From Pseudomonas triticicola (GTDB lineage Bacteria; Pseudomonadota; Gammaproteobacteria; Pseudomonadales; Pseudomonadaceae), in NCBI RefSeq assembly GCF_019145375.1, contig NZ_JAHSTX010000001.1, positions 2,207,001 to 2,271,000 of the forward strand: 64,000 bases of DNA, given 5' to 3'. The stretch's first letter is position 1, and each line of letters starts with the position of its first letter. Shown here in pieces: positions 9,571-20,461 of this stretch. The notes beneath the pieces were generated by a model. The model saw only the letters and a list, made by a program, of their open reading frames with translations, ran no database searches and was not told where the DNA came from. The position numbers were made by a program, and so were the translations under genes.

Positions 9571-11408
9571 ACGCTGTTCGCACCCTGCTTGTGCAGGCCA
9601 GCGGCTTGCTGTTCGCCGGGCTGGCCTGGGCCGCCCCGCAACACGCCGTGACCCTGTACAACGAGCCACCGAAATACCCGGCTGATTTCAAGCATTTCGA
9701 CTACGTGAACCCTGATGCGCCCAAGGGCGGCGTGTTTCGTCAGGCCGGCTTCGGTGGCTTCGACAGCCTCAACCCGTTCATCAACAAAGGCGTGCCCGCC
9801 GATGACATCGGGCAGATCTACGACACCCTGACCAAACACAGCCTCGACGAGCCGTTCACCGAGTACGGCCTGATTGCCAGCAAGATCGAGAAAGCCGACG
9901 ACAACAGTTGGGTACGCTTCTACCTGCGCCCGGAAGCGCGCTTCCACGACGGCCACCCGGTGCGCGCCGAAGACGTGGTGTTCAGCTTCGAGACGTTGAC
10001 CAAGGAAGGCTCGCCGATGTTTCGCGGCTACTACAACGACGTCGCCGAAGCCATCGCCGAAGACCCGCTGAAAGTGCTGTTCAAGTTCAAGCACAGCAAC
10101 AACCGCGAGCTGCCGCTGATCCTCGGCCAGTTGCCGGTCCTGCCGAAACACTGGTGGGCCAGTCGCGACTTCAACAAGGGCAATCTGGAAATCCCGCTGG
10201 GCAGCGGCCCGTACAAGGTCACCCAAGTGAAGGCCGGCCGTTCGGTACGTTACGAGCGGGTCAAGGATTACTGGGGCAAGGACTTGCCGGTCAACCGTGG
10301 CTTCTACAACTTCGACACGATGACCACCGACTATTACCGCGACAACACCGTCGCCCTCGAAGCGCTGAAGGCCGGGCAGTTCGATTATTGGCTGGAAATG
10401 ACCGCGAAGAACTGGGCCAGCGCCTATAACGTTCCGGCGGTCACCGAGGGCCGTTTGATCAAGGAACTGATCCCCAACAGCAACCCGACCGGCATGCAGG
10501 GCTTCGTCTTCAACCTGCGCCGCCCGGTGTTCCAGGATGTGCGCGTGCGTCAGGCTCTCGGGCTGCTGTTCGACTTCGAATGGACCAACAAGCAATTGTT
10601 CAACGGCGCCTACGTGCGCACTCGCAGCTACTTCGAAAACTCTGAAATGGCCGCCACCGGCCTGCCCGACGCCGAGCAACGGAAGATCCTCGAACCATTC
10701 CGCAGCAAACTGCCGGCTCAGGTATTCAGCGAAGCCTTCGAAAATCCCAAGACCGACGCCAGCGGCATGATCCGCACCCAGCAGCGCGAGGCCTATCAAC
10801 TGCTGCAAGAGGCTGGCTGGAAGATTGTCGACGACAAAATGGTCGACGCCACCGGCAAACCAGTGGTGATCGAATTCCTCCTCGCCCAGACCGAATTCGA
10901 ACGGGTGCTGCTGCCGTTCAAGCGCAACCTCAGCGACCTCGGCATCGATCTGGTGATCCGCCGCGTCGACGTCTCGCAGTACATCAACCGCGTGCGCTCG
11001 CGGGATTTCGACATGATGGTCGGCAGCTTTCCCCAGTCCAATTCGCCGGGCAACGAGCAGCGCGAATACTGGATGAGCGCCGCCGCCGACAAACCGAGCA
11101 GCCGCAACAGCATGGGCCTGAAAGACCCGACCGTTGACCAACTGGTGGAGAGCCTGATCAACGCCGACTCGCGCAAAAGTCTGGTGGCCCACGCCCGCGC
11201 GCTGGATCGCGTACTGCAATGGGGCTACTACGTGGTGCCCAACTGGCACATCAAGAGCTGGCGCGTGGCCTACTGGAACCACATCGGCCACCCGAAAACC
11301 TCGCCCAAGTACGACATCGGCATCAACACCTGGTGGGTCAAGCCTGACACCAAGCCTGCCGTAGAAGTCGAAACCCAACTGCAAGCCGACCCTGCGGGCA
11401 CGGAGTAA
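9567..11408 (+). CDS. ABC transporter extracellular solute-binding protein (YejA-like, second copy)
   Basis: This is a second SBP family-5 protein, 613 residues, clearly paralogous to the one just upstream: both contain [30 protein letters not shown], and FDFEWTN in the same order. The signal peptide is residues 1-22 ([20 protein letters not shown] then WA-A). ATG 9567 overlaps the preceding stop. Two non-identical binding proteins in front of a single permease set suggest that the transporter accepts two ligand ranges, or that one copy has specialised. It is followed after four bases by the permease gene, so it belongs to the same operon. Confidence 0.92.
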   Translation: MNAVRTLLVQASGLLFAGLAWAAPQHAVTLYNEPPKYPADFKHFDYVNPDAPKGGVFRQAGFGGFDSLNPFINKGVPADDIGQIYDTLTKHSLDEPFTEYGLIASKIEKADDNSWVRFYLRPEARFHDGHPVRAEDVVFSFETLTKEGSPMFRGYYNDVAEAIAEDPLKVLFKFKHSNNRELPLILGQLPVLPKHWWASRDFNKGNLEIPLGSGPYKVTQVKAGRSVRYERVKDYWGKDLPVNRGFYNFDTMTTDYYRDNTVALEALKAGQFDYWLEMTAKNWASAYNVPAVTEGRLIKELIPNSNPTGMQGFVFNLRRPVFQDVRVRQALGLLFDFEWTNKQLFNGAYVRTRSYFENSEMAATGLPDAEQRKILEPFRSKLPAQVFSEAFENPKTDASGMIRTQQREAYQLLQEAGWKIVDDKMVDATGKPVVIEFLLAQTEFERVLLPFKRNLSDLGIDLVIRRVDVSQYINRVRSRDFDMMVGSFPQSNSPGNEQREYWMSAAADKPSSRNSMGLKDPTVDQLVESLINADSRKSLVAHARALDRVLQWGYYVVPNWHIKSWRVAYWNHIGHPKTSPKYDIGINTWWVKPDTKPAVEVETQLQADPAGTE

Positions 11409-11412
11409 TCAG

Positions 11413-12486
11413 ATGCTGGCGTATATCTTTCGGCGACTGCTGCTGATCATCCCGACCCTGTTCGGCATCCTGCTGATCAACTTCGTGATCATCCAGGCCG
11501 CGCCCGGCGGGCCGGTCGAGCAGATGATCGCCAAGCTCGAAGGTTTCGAAGGCGCCACCAGCCGGATTGCCGGCGGCGGTGCCGAAGTGGCGGTGGCCGG
11601 TTCGTCCTACCGTGGTGCGCAGGGGCTGGACCCGGCGCTGATCAAGGAAATCGAGCACATGTACGGGTTCGACAAATCGGCCCCGGAACGTCTGTGGATC
11701 ATGGTCAAGAACTACGCGCAGCTGGATTTCGGCGACAGTTTCTTCCGCGACGCCAAGGTCATCGACCTGATCAAGGAAAAGATGCCGGTGTCGATCTCGC
11801 TGGGGCTGTGGAGCACGCTGATCATGTACCTGGTGTCGATCCCGCTGGGCATCGCCAAGGCCACGCGGCACGGCAGCCACTTCGATGTCTGGACCAGTTC
11901 GGCGATCATCGTCGGCTATGCGATCCCGGCGTTCCTGTTTGCGATCCTGCTGATCGTGGTATTTGCCGGCGGCAGTTATCTGGACTGGTTCCCCCTGCGC
12001 GGGCTGACTTCGAACAACTTTGATGAGCTGAGCCTGGGCGGCAAGATCCTCGATTACTTCTGGCACCTGGCATTGCCAGTGACGGCGCTGGTGATCGGCA
12101 ACTTCGCGACCATGACTCTGCTGACAAAAAACAGCTTTCTCGACGAGATCAACAAACAGTACGTGGTCACCGCCAAAGCCAAGGGCCTGACCCGCCATCG
12201 CGTGCTCTACGGGCATGTATTCCGCAATGCCATGCTGCTGGTGATTGCCGGTTTTCCTTCGGCGTTCATCGGCATTTTCTTCACCGGTTCCCTGCTGGTG
12301 GAAGTGATTTTCTCCCTCGACGGCCTCGGTCTGATGAGTTTCGAAGCGGCGATCAACCGCGATTACCCGGTGGTGTTCGGCACCTTGTTCATCTTCACCC
12401 TGCTCGGGCTGGTGGTGAAACTGATCGGCGACCTGACCTACACCTTTGTCGATCCGCGTATCGACTTCGCCAGCCGGGAGCATTGA
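11413..12486 (+). CDS. yejB: ABC transporter permease (YejB-like)
   Basis: This inner-membrane permease subunit of a peptide ABC transporter has 357 residues. It starts with a transmembrane helix typical of DppB/YejB ([20 protein letters not shown]) and contains further hydrophobic segments. The cytoplasmic EAA-type coupling loop ([20 protein letters not shown]) contacts the ATPase. The large periplasmic insert after the first helix, rich in Gly and Ala, is characteristic of YejB rather than DppB. In E. coli the Yej system imports peptides including microcin C; the cargo here is inferred only. It is tightly spaced with its neighbours (4 bases before, 1 base after). Confidence 0.94.
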   Translation: MLAYIFRRLLLIIPTLFGILLINFVIIQAAPGGPVEQMIAKLEGFEGATSRIAGGGAEVAVAGSSYRGAQGLDPALIKEIEHMYGFDKSAPERLWIMVKNYAQLDFGDSFFRDAKVIDLIKEKMPVSISLGLWSTLIMYLVSIPLGIAKATRHGSHFDVWTSSAIIVGYAIPAFLFAILLIVVFAGGSYLDWFPLRGLTSNNFDELSLGGKILDYFWHLALPVTALVIGNFATMTLLTKNSFLDEINKQYVVTAKAKGLTRHRVLYGHVFRNAMLLVIAGFPSAFIGIFFTGSLLVEVIFSLDGLGLMSFEAAINRDYPVVFGTLFIFTLLGLVVKLIGDLTYTFVDPRIDFASREH

Positions 12487-12487
12487 G

Positions 12488-13507
12488 ATGAACCTGTCCC
12501 CTCTCAACCGCCGGCGCTTCGAACTGTTCAAGGCCAACAAGCGTGGCTGGTGGTCGCTGTGGCTGTTTCTGATTCTGTTCGGCCTCAGCCTGGGCGCCGA
12601 GCTGATTGCCAACGACAAGCCACTGGTCGTGCATTACGACAACAACTGGTATTTCCCGGCGATCAAGCGCTACCCGGAAACCGCGTTCGGCGGCGAATTC
12701 CCGCTGGAAGCCAACTACAAGAGTCCGTACATCCGTGAGCTGCTCAAGGCCAAGGACGCGTGGATTCTGTGGGCGCCGATCCCCTACAGCTACCAGAGCA
12801 TCAACTACGACCTGAAAGTCCCGGCCCCGGCGCCACCCTCGGCGGACAACCTGCTGGGCACCGACGATCAGGGCCGCGACGTGTTGGCGCGGGTGATCTA
12901 CGGTTTCCGCATTTCCGTGTTGTTTGCGCTGACGCTGACCGTGCTGAGCTCGATCATCGGCGTGATTGCCGGGGCGCTGCAGGGCTTTTATGGCGGCTGG
13001 GTCGATCTGGCCGGGCAGCGTTTTCTCGAGATCTGGTCGGGGCTGCCGGTGCTGTATCTGTTGATCATCCTCGCCAGTTTCGTCCAGCCGAATTTCTGGT
13101 GGCTGCTGGGCATCATGCTGCTGTTCTCGTGGATGAGCCTGGTCGATGTGGTGCGCGCCGAGTTCCTGCGCGGGCGCAATCTGGAATACGTGCGCGCCGC
13201 CCGCGCGCTGGGCATGCAGAACGGCGCGATCATGTTCCGCCACATCCTGCCCAACGCCATGGTCTCGACCATGACCTTCATGCCGTTCATCCTCACCGGC
13301 GCCATCGGCACCCTGACCGCGCTGGACTTCCTCGGCTTCGGCTTGCCGGCCGGCAGTCCGTCGCTGGGCGAACTGGTTGCCCAAGGCAAATCCAACCTGC
13401 AGGCGCCATGGCTGGGCATGAGCGCGTTTGCCGTGCTGGCGCTGATGTTGAGCCTGCTGGTGTTTATCGGCGAGTCCGCTCGCGATGCCTTCGACCCGAG
13501 GAAGTGA
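12488..13507 (+). CDS. yejE: ABC transporter permease (YejE-like)
   Basis: This is the second permease subunit, 339 residues. The N-terminal cytoplasmic stretch RRFELFKANKRGWWSLWLF is the OppC_N-type start of DppC/YejE proteins. GTDDQGRDVLARVIYGFRIS is the family signature just before the conserved membrane core, and EYVRAARALGMQNGAIMFRH is the EAA coupling loop. A periplasmic loop of about 90 residues after helix 1 (YDNNWYFPAIKRYPET) is typical for YejE. ATG 12488 follows the yejB stop by one base. It forms the heteromeric pore with YejB. Confidence 0.94.
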   Translation: MNLSPLNRRRFELFKANKRGWWSLWLFLILFGLSLGAELIANDKPLVVHYDNNWYFPAIKRYPETAFGGEFPLEANYKSPYIRELLKAKDAWILWAPIPYSYQSINYDLKVPAPAPPSADNLLGTDDQGRDVLARVIYGFRISVLFALTLTVLSSIIGVIAGALQGFYGGWVDLAGQRFLEIWSGLPVLYLLIILASFVQPNFWWLLGIMLLFSWMSLVDVVRAEFLRGRNLEYVRAARALGMQNGAIMFRHILPNAMVSTMTFMPFILTGAIGTLTALDFLGFGLPAGSPSLGELVAQGKSNLQAPWLGMSAFAVLALMLSLLVFIGESARDAFDPRK

Positions 13508-13508
13508 A

Positions 13509-15119
13509 ATGAATCAGGACAATCTGATCGAAGTGCGTGACCTCGCCGTCGAATTCGGTTTCGGCGAGCGCGTGCACCGCGTGGTCGAGGGCGTGAGCTT
13601 CGACATCAAGCGCGGCGAAACCCTGGCGCTGGTCGGTGAATCGGGCTCGGGCAAATCGGTGACGGCGCATTCAATCCTGCGCCTTCTGCCCTACCCCATG
13701 GCACGGCATCCGGCCGGCAGCATCAATTACGCCGGGCAGAACCTGCTGGATTTGAGCGAGAAGACCATCCGTCACATCCGTGGCAACCGCATCGCGATGA
13801 TCTTTCAGGAGCCGATGACCTCGCTCAATCCGCTGCATTCGATCGAGAAGCAGATCAACGAAGTGCTCGGCATCCACAAGGGCCTGAGCGGCAAAGTCGC
13901 GACCAAGCGCACTTTGGAGCTGCTGGAGATGGTCGGCATCCCCGAGCCGCACAAGCGTCTCAAGGCCCTGCCCCATGAATTGTCCGGCGGCCAGCGCCAG
14001 CGGGTGATGATTGCCATGGCCCTGGCCAACGAGCCGGAATTGCTGATTGCCGACGAACCGACCACCGCGCTGGACGTGACCGTTCAGCTGAAAATCCTCG
14101 ATTTGCTCAAGGATCTTCAGGCTCGATTGGGCATGTCGCTGTTACTGATCAGTCACGATTTGAACCTGGTGCGAAGAATTGCGCATCGCGTATGTGTCAT
14201 GCAGCGCGGTTGCATCGTCGAACAGGCATCGTGCGCAGAGCTGTTCCGTTCGCCGCAGCATCCGTACACTCGGGAATTGCTCGGCGCGGAGCCCAGCGGC
14301 GGCCCGGCGAGCAATGAAATCGGCGCGCCGCTGCTCGAAGTCGAGGACCTCAAAGTCTGGTTCCCGATCAAGAAAGGCCTGCTCAAGCGCACGGTGGATT
14401 ACGTCAAGGCAGTGGACGGCATCAATTTCAGCCTGCCGCAGGGTCAGACCCTGGGGATCGTCGGCGAAAGCGGTTCCGGCAAATCCACCCTCGGTCTGGC
14501 GATTTTGCGGCTGATCGGCAGCAAAGGCGCGATCCGCTTTGAAGGCAAGCAGCTAGACTGCCTGACGCAGAGCGAGGTTCGCCCGTTGCGGCGGGAGATG
14601 CAGGTGGTGTTTCAGGACCCGTTTGGCAGCCTGAGCCCGCGCATGTGCGTCAATGACATCGTTGGCGAAGGCCTGCGCATACACAAGATGGGCACCGCAG
14701 CCGAACAGGAAGCGGCGATCATTGCGGCATTGAAGGAGGTAGGTCTGGATCCGGAAACCCGGCACCGCTATCCCCACGAATTTTCCGGTGGGCAACGGCA
14801 GCGAATCGCCATTGCCCGGGCCCTGGTGCTGAAACCGGCGCTGATCCTGCTGGACGAGCCGACTTCGGCGCTCGACCGCACGGTGCAGCGGCAAGTAGTG
14901 GAGCTGTTGCGTTCACTGCAAGCCAAGTACAACCTGACGTATTTGTTCATCAGCCATGACCTGGCTGTCGTCAAAGCGCTGAGCCACCAGCTGATGGTGG
15001 TCAAGCATGGCCAAGTGGTCGAACAGGGAGACGCGCAAAGTATTTTTGCCGCCCCCCAACATCCGTATACACAGCAGTTGCTGGAAGCCGCTTTTCTGGC
15101 ACCAGCCACTGCGCAATAA
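13509..15119 (+). CDS. yejF: ABC transporter ATP-binding protein with two ATPase domains (YejF-like)
   Basis: This 536-residue protein fuses both nucleotide-binding domains. Domain 1 has a Walker A ([10 protein letters not shown], near residue 42), the ABC signature LSGGQRQR (near 157) and Walker [13 protein letters not shown]. Domain 2 has GESGSGKST near residue 318, FSGGQRQR near 424 and [12 protein letters not shown]. Each ends with the oligopeptide-transporter tail motif HPYTREL/HPYTQQL. It would energise the YejB-YejE pore from the cytoplasm. ATG 13509 follows the yejE stop by one base. fabI starts only 19 bases after its stop and may be partly co-transcribed. Confidence 0.95.
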   Translation: MNQDNLIEVRDLAVEFGFGERVHRVVEGVSFDIKRGETLALVGESGSGKSVTAHSILRLLPYPMARHPAGSINYAGQNLLDLSEKTIRHIRGNRIAMIFQEPMTSLNPLHSIEKQINEVLGIHKGLSGKVATKRTLELLEMVGIPEPHKRLKALPHELSGGQRQRVMIAMALANEPELLIADEPTTALDVTVQLKILDLLKDLQARLGMSLLLISHDLNLVRRIAHRVCVMQRGCIVEQASCAELFRSPQHPYTRELLGAEPSGGPASNEIGAPLLEVEDLKVWFPIKKGLLKRTVDYVKAVDGINFSLPQGQTLGIVGESGSGKSTLGLAILRLIGSKGAIRFEGKQLDCLTQSEVRPLRREMQVVFQDPFGSLSPRMCVNDIVGEGLRIHKMGTAAEQEAAIIAALKEVGLDPETRHRYPHEFSGGQRQRIAIARALVLKPALILLDEPTSALDRTVQRQVVELLRSLQAKYNLTYLFISHDLAVVKALSHQLMVVKHGQVVEQGDAQSIFAAPQHPYTQQLLEAAFLAPATAQ

Positions 15120-15138
15120 CCTGAAAGAGGAGCAACAC

Positions 15139-15933
15139 ATGGGTTTTCTCGCCGGTAAGCGCGTACTGATCGTCGGTGTCGCCAGCAAGCTGTCCATCGC
15201 ATCCGGCATCGCCGCCGCCATGCATCGCGAGGGCGCTGAGCTTGCCTTCACTTATCAGAACGACAAACTCAAGGGTCGCGTCGAAGAGTTCGCACAGGGC
15301 TGGGGTTCGAGCCCTGAGCTGTGCTTCCCGTGCGACGTGGCCAGCGATGAAGAAATCGCCAAGGTCTTCGAAGAACTGAGCAAGAAGTGGGACGGTCTGG
15401 ACTGCATTGTGCACTCCGTCGGCTTCGCCCCGGGCGACCAACTGGACGGCGACTTCACCGAAGCCACTACCCGTGAAGGTTTCCGCATCGCTCACGACAT
15501 CAGCGCCTACAGCTTCGTGGCCCTGGCCAAGGCCGGTCGCGAGATGATGAAAGGCCGCAACGGCAGCCTGCTGACCCTGTCGTACCTGGGCGCCGAGCGC
15601 ACCATGCCGAACTACAACGTGATGGGCATGGCCAAGGCTTCGCTGGAAGCCGGCGTCCGTTACCTGGCCGGTTCCCTCGGTCCGGACGGTACCCGCGTCA
15701 ACTGCGTATCGGCTGGCCCGATCCGCACCCTGGCCGCTTCCGGCATCAAGAACTTCCGCAAGATGCTGGCTGCCAACGAAGCGCAGACTCCGCTGCGCCG
15801 CAACGTCACCATCGAAGAAGTCGGCAACGCCGGCGCCTTCCTGTGCTCCGACCTGGCGTCGGGCATCAGCGGTGAAATCATGTACGTCGACGGCGGCTTC
15901 AACACCACCGCGATGGGCAACATCGAAGAGTGA
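15139..15933 (+). CDS. fabI: enoyl-[acyl-carrier-protein] reductase (NADH)
   Basis: FabI carries out the last reduction of each fatty-acid elongation cycle, trans-2-enoyl-ACP to acyl-ACP, in the cytoplasm, and is the triclosan target. The 264-residue SDR-type protein has the FabI-specific cofactor loop [20 protein letters not shown]. The active site is Tyr149 (LSYLGAE) and Tyr159-x6-Lys166 ([10 protein letters not shown]), offset by three from the E. coli numbering. ATG 15139 has GAGGAG nine to ten bases upstream. It follows yejF by 19 bases and is closed by a strong terminator, so it is the last gene of this transcription unit. Confidence 0.96.
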   Translation: MGFLAGKRVLIVGVASKLSIASGIAAAMHREGAELAFTYQNDKLKGRVEEFAQGWGSSPELCFPCDVASDEEIAKVFEELSKKWDGLDCIVHSVGFAPGDQLDGDFTEATTREGFRIAHDISAYSFVALAKAGREMMKGRNGSLLTLSYLGAERTMPNYNVMGMAKASLEAGVRYLAGSLGPDGTRVNCVSAGPIRTLAASGIKNFRKMLAANEAQTPLRRNVTIEEVGNAGAFLCSDLASGISGEIMYVDGGFNTTAMGNIEE

Positions 15934-15952
15934 TCTTCCTGTAGCCAATAGA

Positions 15953-15981
15953 AAAACCCGCCGGATCCGGCGGGTTTTTTT
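15953..15981 (+). terminator. rho-independent terminator after fabI
   Basis: A perfect 26-base palindrome (AAAACCCGCCGGA and its complement, centred on GGATCC) starts 20 bases after the fabI stop and ends in a run of T residues. The A-run on the left makes it potentially bidirectional. Confidence 0.92.
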
Positions 15982-16083
15982 ATGCCTGCAGAACGGTTGC
16001 CGCACTACATATGTACCGCCACCTACCCTGCCCTGCCTTTGATACTCGGCGCTCGATGCTTATCAGCCGCCAGGGAGGCGCAG

Positions 16084-19000
16084 ATGAACGACACACCGGT
16101 ACATGAACAGACATTGATCCAGAACCTCATCGCGGAATTGACTGCCGTACCGGTGGTCAGCGCCGCCGGACCGGCGCGTACGCTGGAGGTGCCCCGTCCG
16201 TGCCTGCTGCGCGAATGGATGGAGCTTTACTGGACTGCCCTCGAGCGCCCCGAATTTCTCGACTGGGCCAGCCGTTTTCACATCGATCTGGACACCTTGC
16301 AGATCAAGGGCGACACCCTGCAAGCGCAGATTCCGTCGAACGGCACCACTGGCATTCGCCTCTTCACGCTGGAAGATGATTCAGGCTGGTGGCAGATGGC
16401 ACCGATGCTGCTGTCGATCTCCCAGCGCATCGACCCCGCCGGGTCAGGCCTGCCCTATATCGGCGGTAAATCCGCCAACCCGCTGTATCGCTTTCCCCGG
16501 CAAGCGGTGCTGGCGTTCTACGGTTACCCGGAACCGCAAAACCAGATTCAGGCGCGAGTCATCGTCGCCGAGTTGAAGAAAACCGGTCTGGCTGCCATCG
16601 ATGAAAACGGCCATAGCACTTCGGCGGTGGTGAAGGAACGCAACGCGCAACTGGAAGACTTTCGGGCGATCGCCGATCGAATCGATGAGCTCTTGCTGGC
16701 GAGCGATCCCTTCGAGCAGCGAGGCTTTCTGGACTCGCCGGTAACGCTCACTTCGTCCTCTGTTTCGGCACCGGTCAGAGGGCCGCGGCTCAAACTGGGC
16801 GAACTTCTGGGCCGTTATGAATTCGCGTTGCCGCTGGATGCTCGCGAGGCCAAGGCACTTGCGCAACGCCTGCGCCGGCAAAGCTGGCCTGAGCTGCCCT
16901 ACGTCAGCGATTACGTACAAACCGGCGAACCCATCCGCAGTTATCGTGAAGAGTTTGGCGGTCTGGAAGATATCCGGCACATCGTGCGACGCCTTGAAGC
17001 GCTGAGCTGGAACAAGGCGCCCAAGGCCAAAATCGATTACGAGGAAATCAGCGATCCCCATCCGGATTCTGCGCTGGCGGGACGGATGAAGCATGGCCAG
17101 CGTCAACTGCAGACACTCAGCGCCGATGAGGATTTCCAAGCCATTCTGCGCCAGCACGGTCTGCCCGCCGACAGTCAATTGCTCATCACCGAATCCGGCC
17201 ATGTCGGTACCGCCAGCGCAAAAGGCTGGGTCACCCTGACAGCGCAAGTGGAAAAACAGGCTGATCTGAAACTTTTTCGCGACCAGGTCAAGGCCAAGGC
17301 ACGCAAAGCTGGCGGGGCACTGCGCTCGAGCGGCAAAGTCACGCTTGGGCAAATGTTGCGCTTCTACAAACTGCTCTTGCCGAACACTGTCGAGCAAGCC
17401 ATCACGCTGGCGAAATGGTTCAGGATCAATCTGCACACTCGCGCCGGGCATATGAATCACTGGTATCTGCTAGGTCAGCCCTGGACACAAACCGTGCGGT
17501 TCACGGCGCAACAGCGTCAAAGCATCATCGACACCACCCAGACCTTTTTACCCGAAGGCTCGCCGCCGTTGATCGACTACCTGAGTGAAGGAGTCGATAC
17601 CGATCTGCCGCTCAAAACGCTCAAGGCAAAAGCCGACTACCTGATCAGCCGTATCCTGATCACACCGCGCGCGCAAACGCTGGGCAATCTGCTGGTGAAG
17701 AACCTGGGAGCTCCGGCCAAGGAGAAACGCCTGCTGAGCACCAATCGCGACCGCCTGTTGCTCGCTGCACTGATTCTCGGTTTGGAGCCGAACGCGGGTG
17801 AGGATTTGAACCGTATTGTCGAGCAACGTCTGGAGGGTCGTGATTTTTGGGGCGACAGCTATGACGAGGTACGCCGCTTCATCGATCGGCAGCCCGCTCT
17901 TGCATCGGTAAAAAACAAGACGTTGGCAACCCATCTGTTGTTGTCCGGTATAGCGCCGGAGTTTCTGACCCGGCATATTCCGCCATCACTGTGTTACATG
18001 AGTTGTTCGCGCTGGGTAAAGCTGAAGCAGGTTGTGCTGTATATGGAAAGCCTGTTGCCCGGTGTGGCACGCCTGTTGAGCTATGAGCAACTGAGCCAAC
18101 TGACAAAAGGCCCGGCCCCCATGGACTTCTACAAATTCCTGCGCGAGGATTCGTGTGCCTCACTGGTCGTCGACTGGGCGGTTGCAAGAGGGCTGATCCA
18201 GCGCAACGCCGAATTCCCGGTGACGGTTTATGACGCCGCCACGCTGAAGCAGGCCGATGTCCTGTTCCGCAATCACAATCGCCTGTTGAACGATTTTTCT
18301 CGCCGGGCGTTCTTCTCGGCACCGCCCACTCCCGTCACAGTCGCCCTGGCCGATCTGCGCACGGTGTTCAGCGATTCCCCCTACCTCACGGAAAAGGCGC
18401 TGTTTATCGCAGACGCCAACGCGCAGACCCCAGCAGCGCATTACTCGCTGAGCGATCTGCATGTCGCCGGCAAGCTGACAGGAAACCTGGCGGGATGGCA
18501 ATCGAGCAATGCGCAGTTGCAACTGGCACCCATGCTTGCCTCGTTGCCCAGACTGCACAATGTGGCGACCTGCTTCCAAGCGGCACTGAGCGCACGCCTG
18601 CGGCAAATGAAGGACGCACATATCGCATTGCTCAAGGACGCGTTCTGTCGCTTGCCGTTCGCGCAACGAATCGACCTCGAAGACCACAAACTGGAACTGC
18701 TCGCCCTGCGGCCAGTATCGGCAGCCACGGACAAACTGGCGGACGCCAGCACTGCGCCATTCGGCATATTGGCGCTGCTGCGTGGGCGGCCAGCCAGAGT
18801 CTTCGAGATTTTCACCAGCAGGAATGAAGTGGTGCTGCGTCGCGATATCGACCTTGCATTGCTCAAACCATCGGCGGCGAAAGAAGGGGCGAAAACGCTG
18901 CCCCTCGATGCCGAAGCTTATAGGCACGGCTCCCAGCCTCGCTTGAACGCCACCTGCAAGGCGTTCATTACTCGCCTCGATATTGAGGGCGTTCCCCTGG

Positions 19001-19206
19001 CGCAACAGGAGCGCGCCGCCGTGCCCGATACTTTCGCCTCCAACACAGTCAACGCCATTGCCAGCACCGCTGTCCGGCATCTGTTCGATGCTTGTGAAGC
19101 GAAAGCGCTGCAAGACGCATTGCGCGCGCCCGAACTCGAGGATGCCGCTGCCAGTCATGAGAAATGGCTGGCGTTTTACCAGAAGCTGAGCCCGCCCAAG
19201 CGCTGA
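16084..19206 (+). CDS. large protein of unknown function, 1,040 aa
   Basis: I do not recognise a domain. The protein is soluble-looking, with no signal peptide and no obvious membrane segment. It is mostly helical with a short beta-rich N-terminal part (residues about 60-190, containing DSGWWQMAPMLLSISQRID and PLYRFPRQAVLAFYGYPEPQ). Basic and leucine-rich helical stretches run through the middle and C-terminal half (KVTLGQMLRFYKLLLPNTVE; FHDACEAK-like end). No catalytic signature, zinc cluster or P-loop is visible. ATG 16084 is preceded by GGGAGGCG. It stands alone between the fabI terminator and a REP cluster, so it is monocistronic. Its size and isolation would fit a Pseudomonas-lineage orphan such as a secreted effector or structural protein, but this is speculation. 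Confidence 0.75.
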   Translation: MNDTPVHEQTLIQNLIAELTAVPVVSAAGPARTLEVPRPCLLREWMELYWTALERPEFLDWASRFHIDLDTLQIKGDTLQAQIPSNGTTGIRLFTLEDDSGWWQMAPMLLSISQRIDPAGSGLPYIGGKSANPLYRFPRQAVLAFYGYPEPQNQIQARVIVAELKKTGLAAIDENGHSTSAVVKERNAQLEDFRAIADRIDELLLASDPFEQRGFLDSPVTLTSSSVSAPVRGPRLKLGELLGRYEFALPLDAREAKALAQRLRRQSWPELPYVSDYVQTGEPIRSYREEFGGLEDIRHIVRRLEALSWNKAPKAKIDYEEISDPHPDSALAGRMKHGQRQLQTLSADEDFQAILRQHGLPADSQLLITESGHVGTASAKGWVTLTAQVEKQADLKLFRDQVKAKARKAGGALRSSGKVTLGQMLRFYKLLLPNTVEQAITLAKWFRINLHTRAGHMNHWYLLGQPWTQTVRFTAQQRQSIIDTTQTFLPEGSPPLIDYLSEGVDTDLPLKTLKAKADYLISRILITPRAQTLGNLLVKNLGAPAKEKRLLSTNRDRLLLAALILGLEPNAGEDLNRIVEQRLEGRDFWGDSYDEVRRFIDRQPALASVKNKTLATHLLLSGIAPEFLTRHIPPSLCYMSCSRWVKLKQVVLYMESLLPGVARLLSYEQLSQLTKGPAPMDFYKFLREDSCASLVVDWAVARGLIQRNAEFPVTVYDAATLKQADVLFRNHNRLLNDFSRRAFFSAPPTPVTVALADLRTVFSDSPYLTEKALFIADANAQTPAAHYSLSDLHVAGKLTGNLAGWQSSNAQLQLAPMLASLPRLHNVATCFQAALSARLRQMKDAHIALLKDAFCRLPFAQRIDLEDHKLELLALRPVSAATDKLADASTAPFGILALLRGRPARVFEIFTSRNEVVLRRDIDLALLKPSAAKEGAKTLPLDAEAYRHGSQPRLNATCKAFITRLDIEGVPLAQQERAAVPDTFASNTVNAIASTAVRHLFDACEAKALQDALRAPELEDAAASHEKWLAFYQKLSPPKR

Positions 19207-19239
19207 GCACTGACGAATCCGGCGATGAATCGGCTGACG

Positions 19240-19395
19240 CCTTCGCGAGCAGGCTCGCTCCCACAGAGATGGTGCTGAACTGAAAAATCCTCCGCGCCAT
19301 CGAAACCTGTGGGAGCGAGTCTGCTCGCGAACACATTGGATCAGCCAGCATCAATTGCCTGACCCACCGCCATCGCGGGCAAGCCCGCTCCCACG
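19240..19395. repeat. REP cluster (three units)
   Basis: Units occur at about 19243-19264 (forward), 19308-19329 (inverted, one base changed) and 19371-19394 (a diverged form with GCGGGCAAGCCCGCTCCCAC). They separate the 1,040-aa gene from the convergent GGDEF gene and probably form the shared 3' boundary. Confidence 0.8.
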
Positions 19396-19444
19396 GTATT
19401 CAAGGGAGTCTGTGGGAACTGGCTCGCCAACGATGATGCCGGTG

Positions 19445-20407
19445 CTAGCAGCCTTTCAACGCCTGCTTGTGCGCATACATCGCGCCATCCGCATCGGCGA
19501 GCAGCCGATCAACGGTTTCGTGGCGTGTGGGGTCGTATTCAATCTGGCCGACGCTGAACCGAATGGCGTAGCCGCGGTGCAGCGTGGCGTTGCGCTCTTC
19601 GAGGATTTCTTTCATGCGCGCCATGATCGTCGTGGTTTCGACATGGCTGGAGCCGGTCAGCAGCGCGACGAATTCATCGCCGCCCAGACGCCCGACCACG
19701 TCGCTTTCGCGAAAGGCAATACGCAACACATCGGCGAAGGTCTTCAGCGCACTGTCGCCTTCGGCATGGCCGTACAGATCGTTGATTTGCTTGAAGTCGT
19801 TGAGGTCAAAAAACAGCAGCGTCGCCGGCCGGTTCAGACGCGCGCAGGCATCCAGTGCATGCTGGGCCAGTTGCTTGAAACCACGGCGATTGGACAGCAG
19901 CGTCAACTCATCCATGCTCGCCATCTGCACCGCCATCAACTCTTGCTCGGCCATCTCCGCGAGGTCACGCAGCAGCGCGCGCTCTTCGTCATCGAGATGG
20001 CGAGGTTTGGTATCAATCAGGCACAAGGTGCCCATTTTGTTACCGTCCGGCACGGTCAGTGGGTACCCGGCGTAAAAGCGAATATTCGGCGCGCCGGTGA
20101 CCAGCGGATTGTCATGGAAGCGCAGATCTTCCAGCGCATCGGGCACCAGCATCAACTCGTTTTGCAGAATCGCGTGGCCGCAGAACGAGACATCGCGGGA
20201 CGTCTCGGTGGCATCCAGCCCCACACAGGACTTGAACCATTGGCGATCCTTGTCGACCAGCGTGACCAGAGCGATCGGCACGTTGAACAAACGCTTGGCC
20301 AGGCGCGTCAGGCGATCGAAGCGCTCTTCGGGGGCCGAGTCGAGATTGAGGCCGTGCAAGGCGTCGATTCGTGCAGCTTCATTGGCAGGTTTTCCGGGCA
20401 CCAGCAT
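19445..20407 (-). CDS. GAF-GGDEF diguanylate cyclase
   Basis: The 320-residue cytoplasmic signalling enzyme would make cyclic di-GMP from two GTP. Residues about 25-150 form a GAF sensor domain (FNVPIALVTLVDKDRQWFKS, then CGHAILQNELMLVPD). The GGDEF domain follows: DELTLLSNRRGFKQLAQHAL at its start and an intact active-site motif GRLGGDEFVALL. An RESD motif five residues before the active site is a product-inhibition I-site. The ATG at 20407 has GGAG seven bases upstream; a GTG two codons earlier overlaps that ribosome site. No membrane segment is present, so the signal is probably a cytosolic ligand. It stands alone. Confidence 0.93.
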   Translation of the reverse strand: MLVPGKPANEAARIDALHGLNLDSAPEERFDRLTRLAKRLFNVPIALVTLVDKDRQWFKSCVGLDATETSRDVSFCGHAILQNELMLVPDALEDLRFHDNPLVTGAPNIRFYAGYPLTVPDGNKMGTLCLIDTKPRHLDDEERALLRDLAEMAEQELMAVQMASMDELTLLSNRRGFKQLAQHALDACARLNRPATLLFFDLNDFKQINDLYGHAEGDSALKTFADVLRIAFRESDVVGRLGGDEFVALLTGSSHVETTTIMARMKEILEERNATLHRGYAIRFSVGQIEYDPTRHETVDRLLADADGAMYAHKQALKGC

Positions 20408-20461
20408 GCGCACACTCCGTAGACAGTCATGCGTTCAGCGTAGCGCTAAATAGCCGAGGCT

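Noticed and set aside
19207..19444. Attachment site or island boundary next to the 1,040-aa gene
   Set aside because: No tRNA, integrase or direct repeat is present; the repeats there are ordinary REP units.
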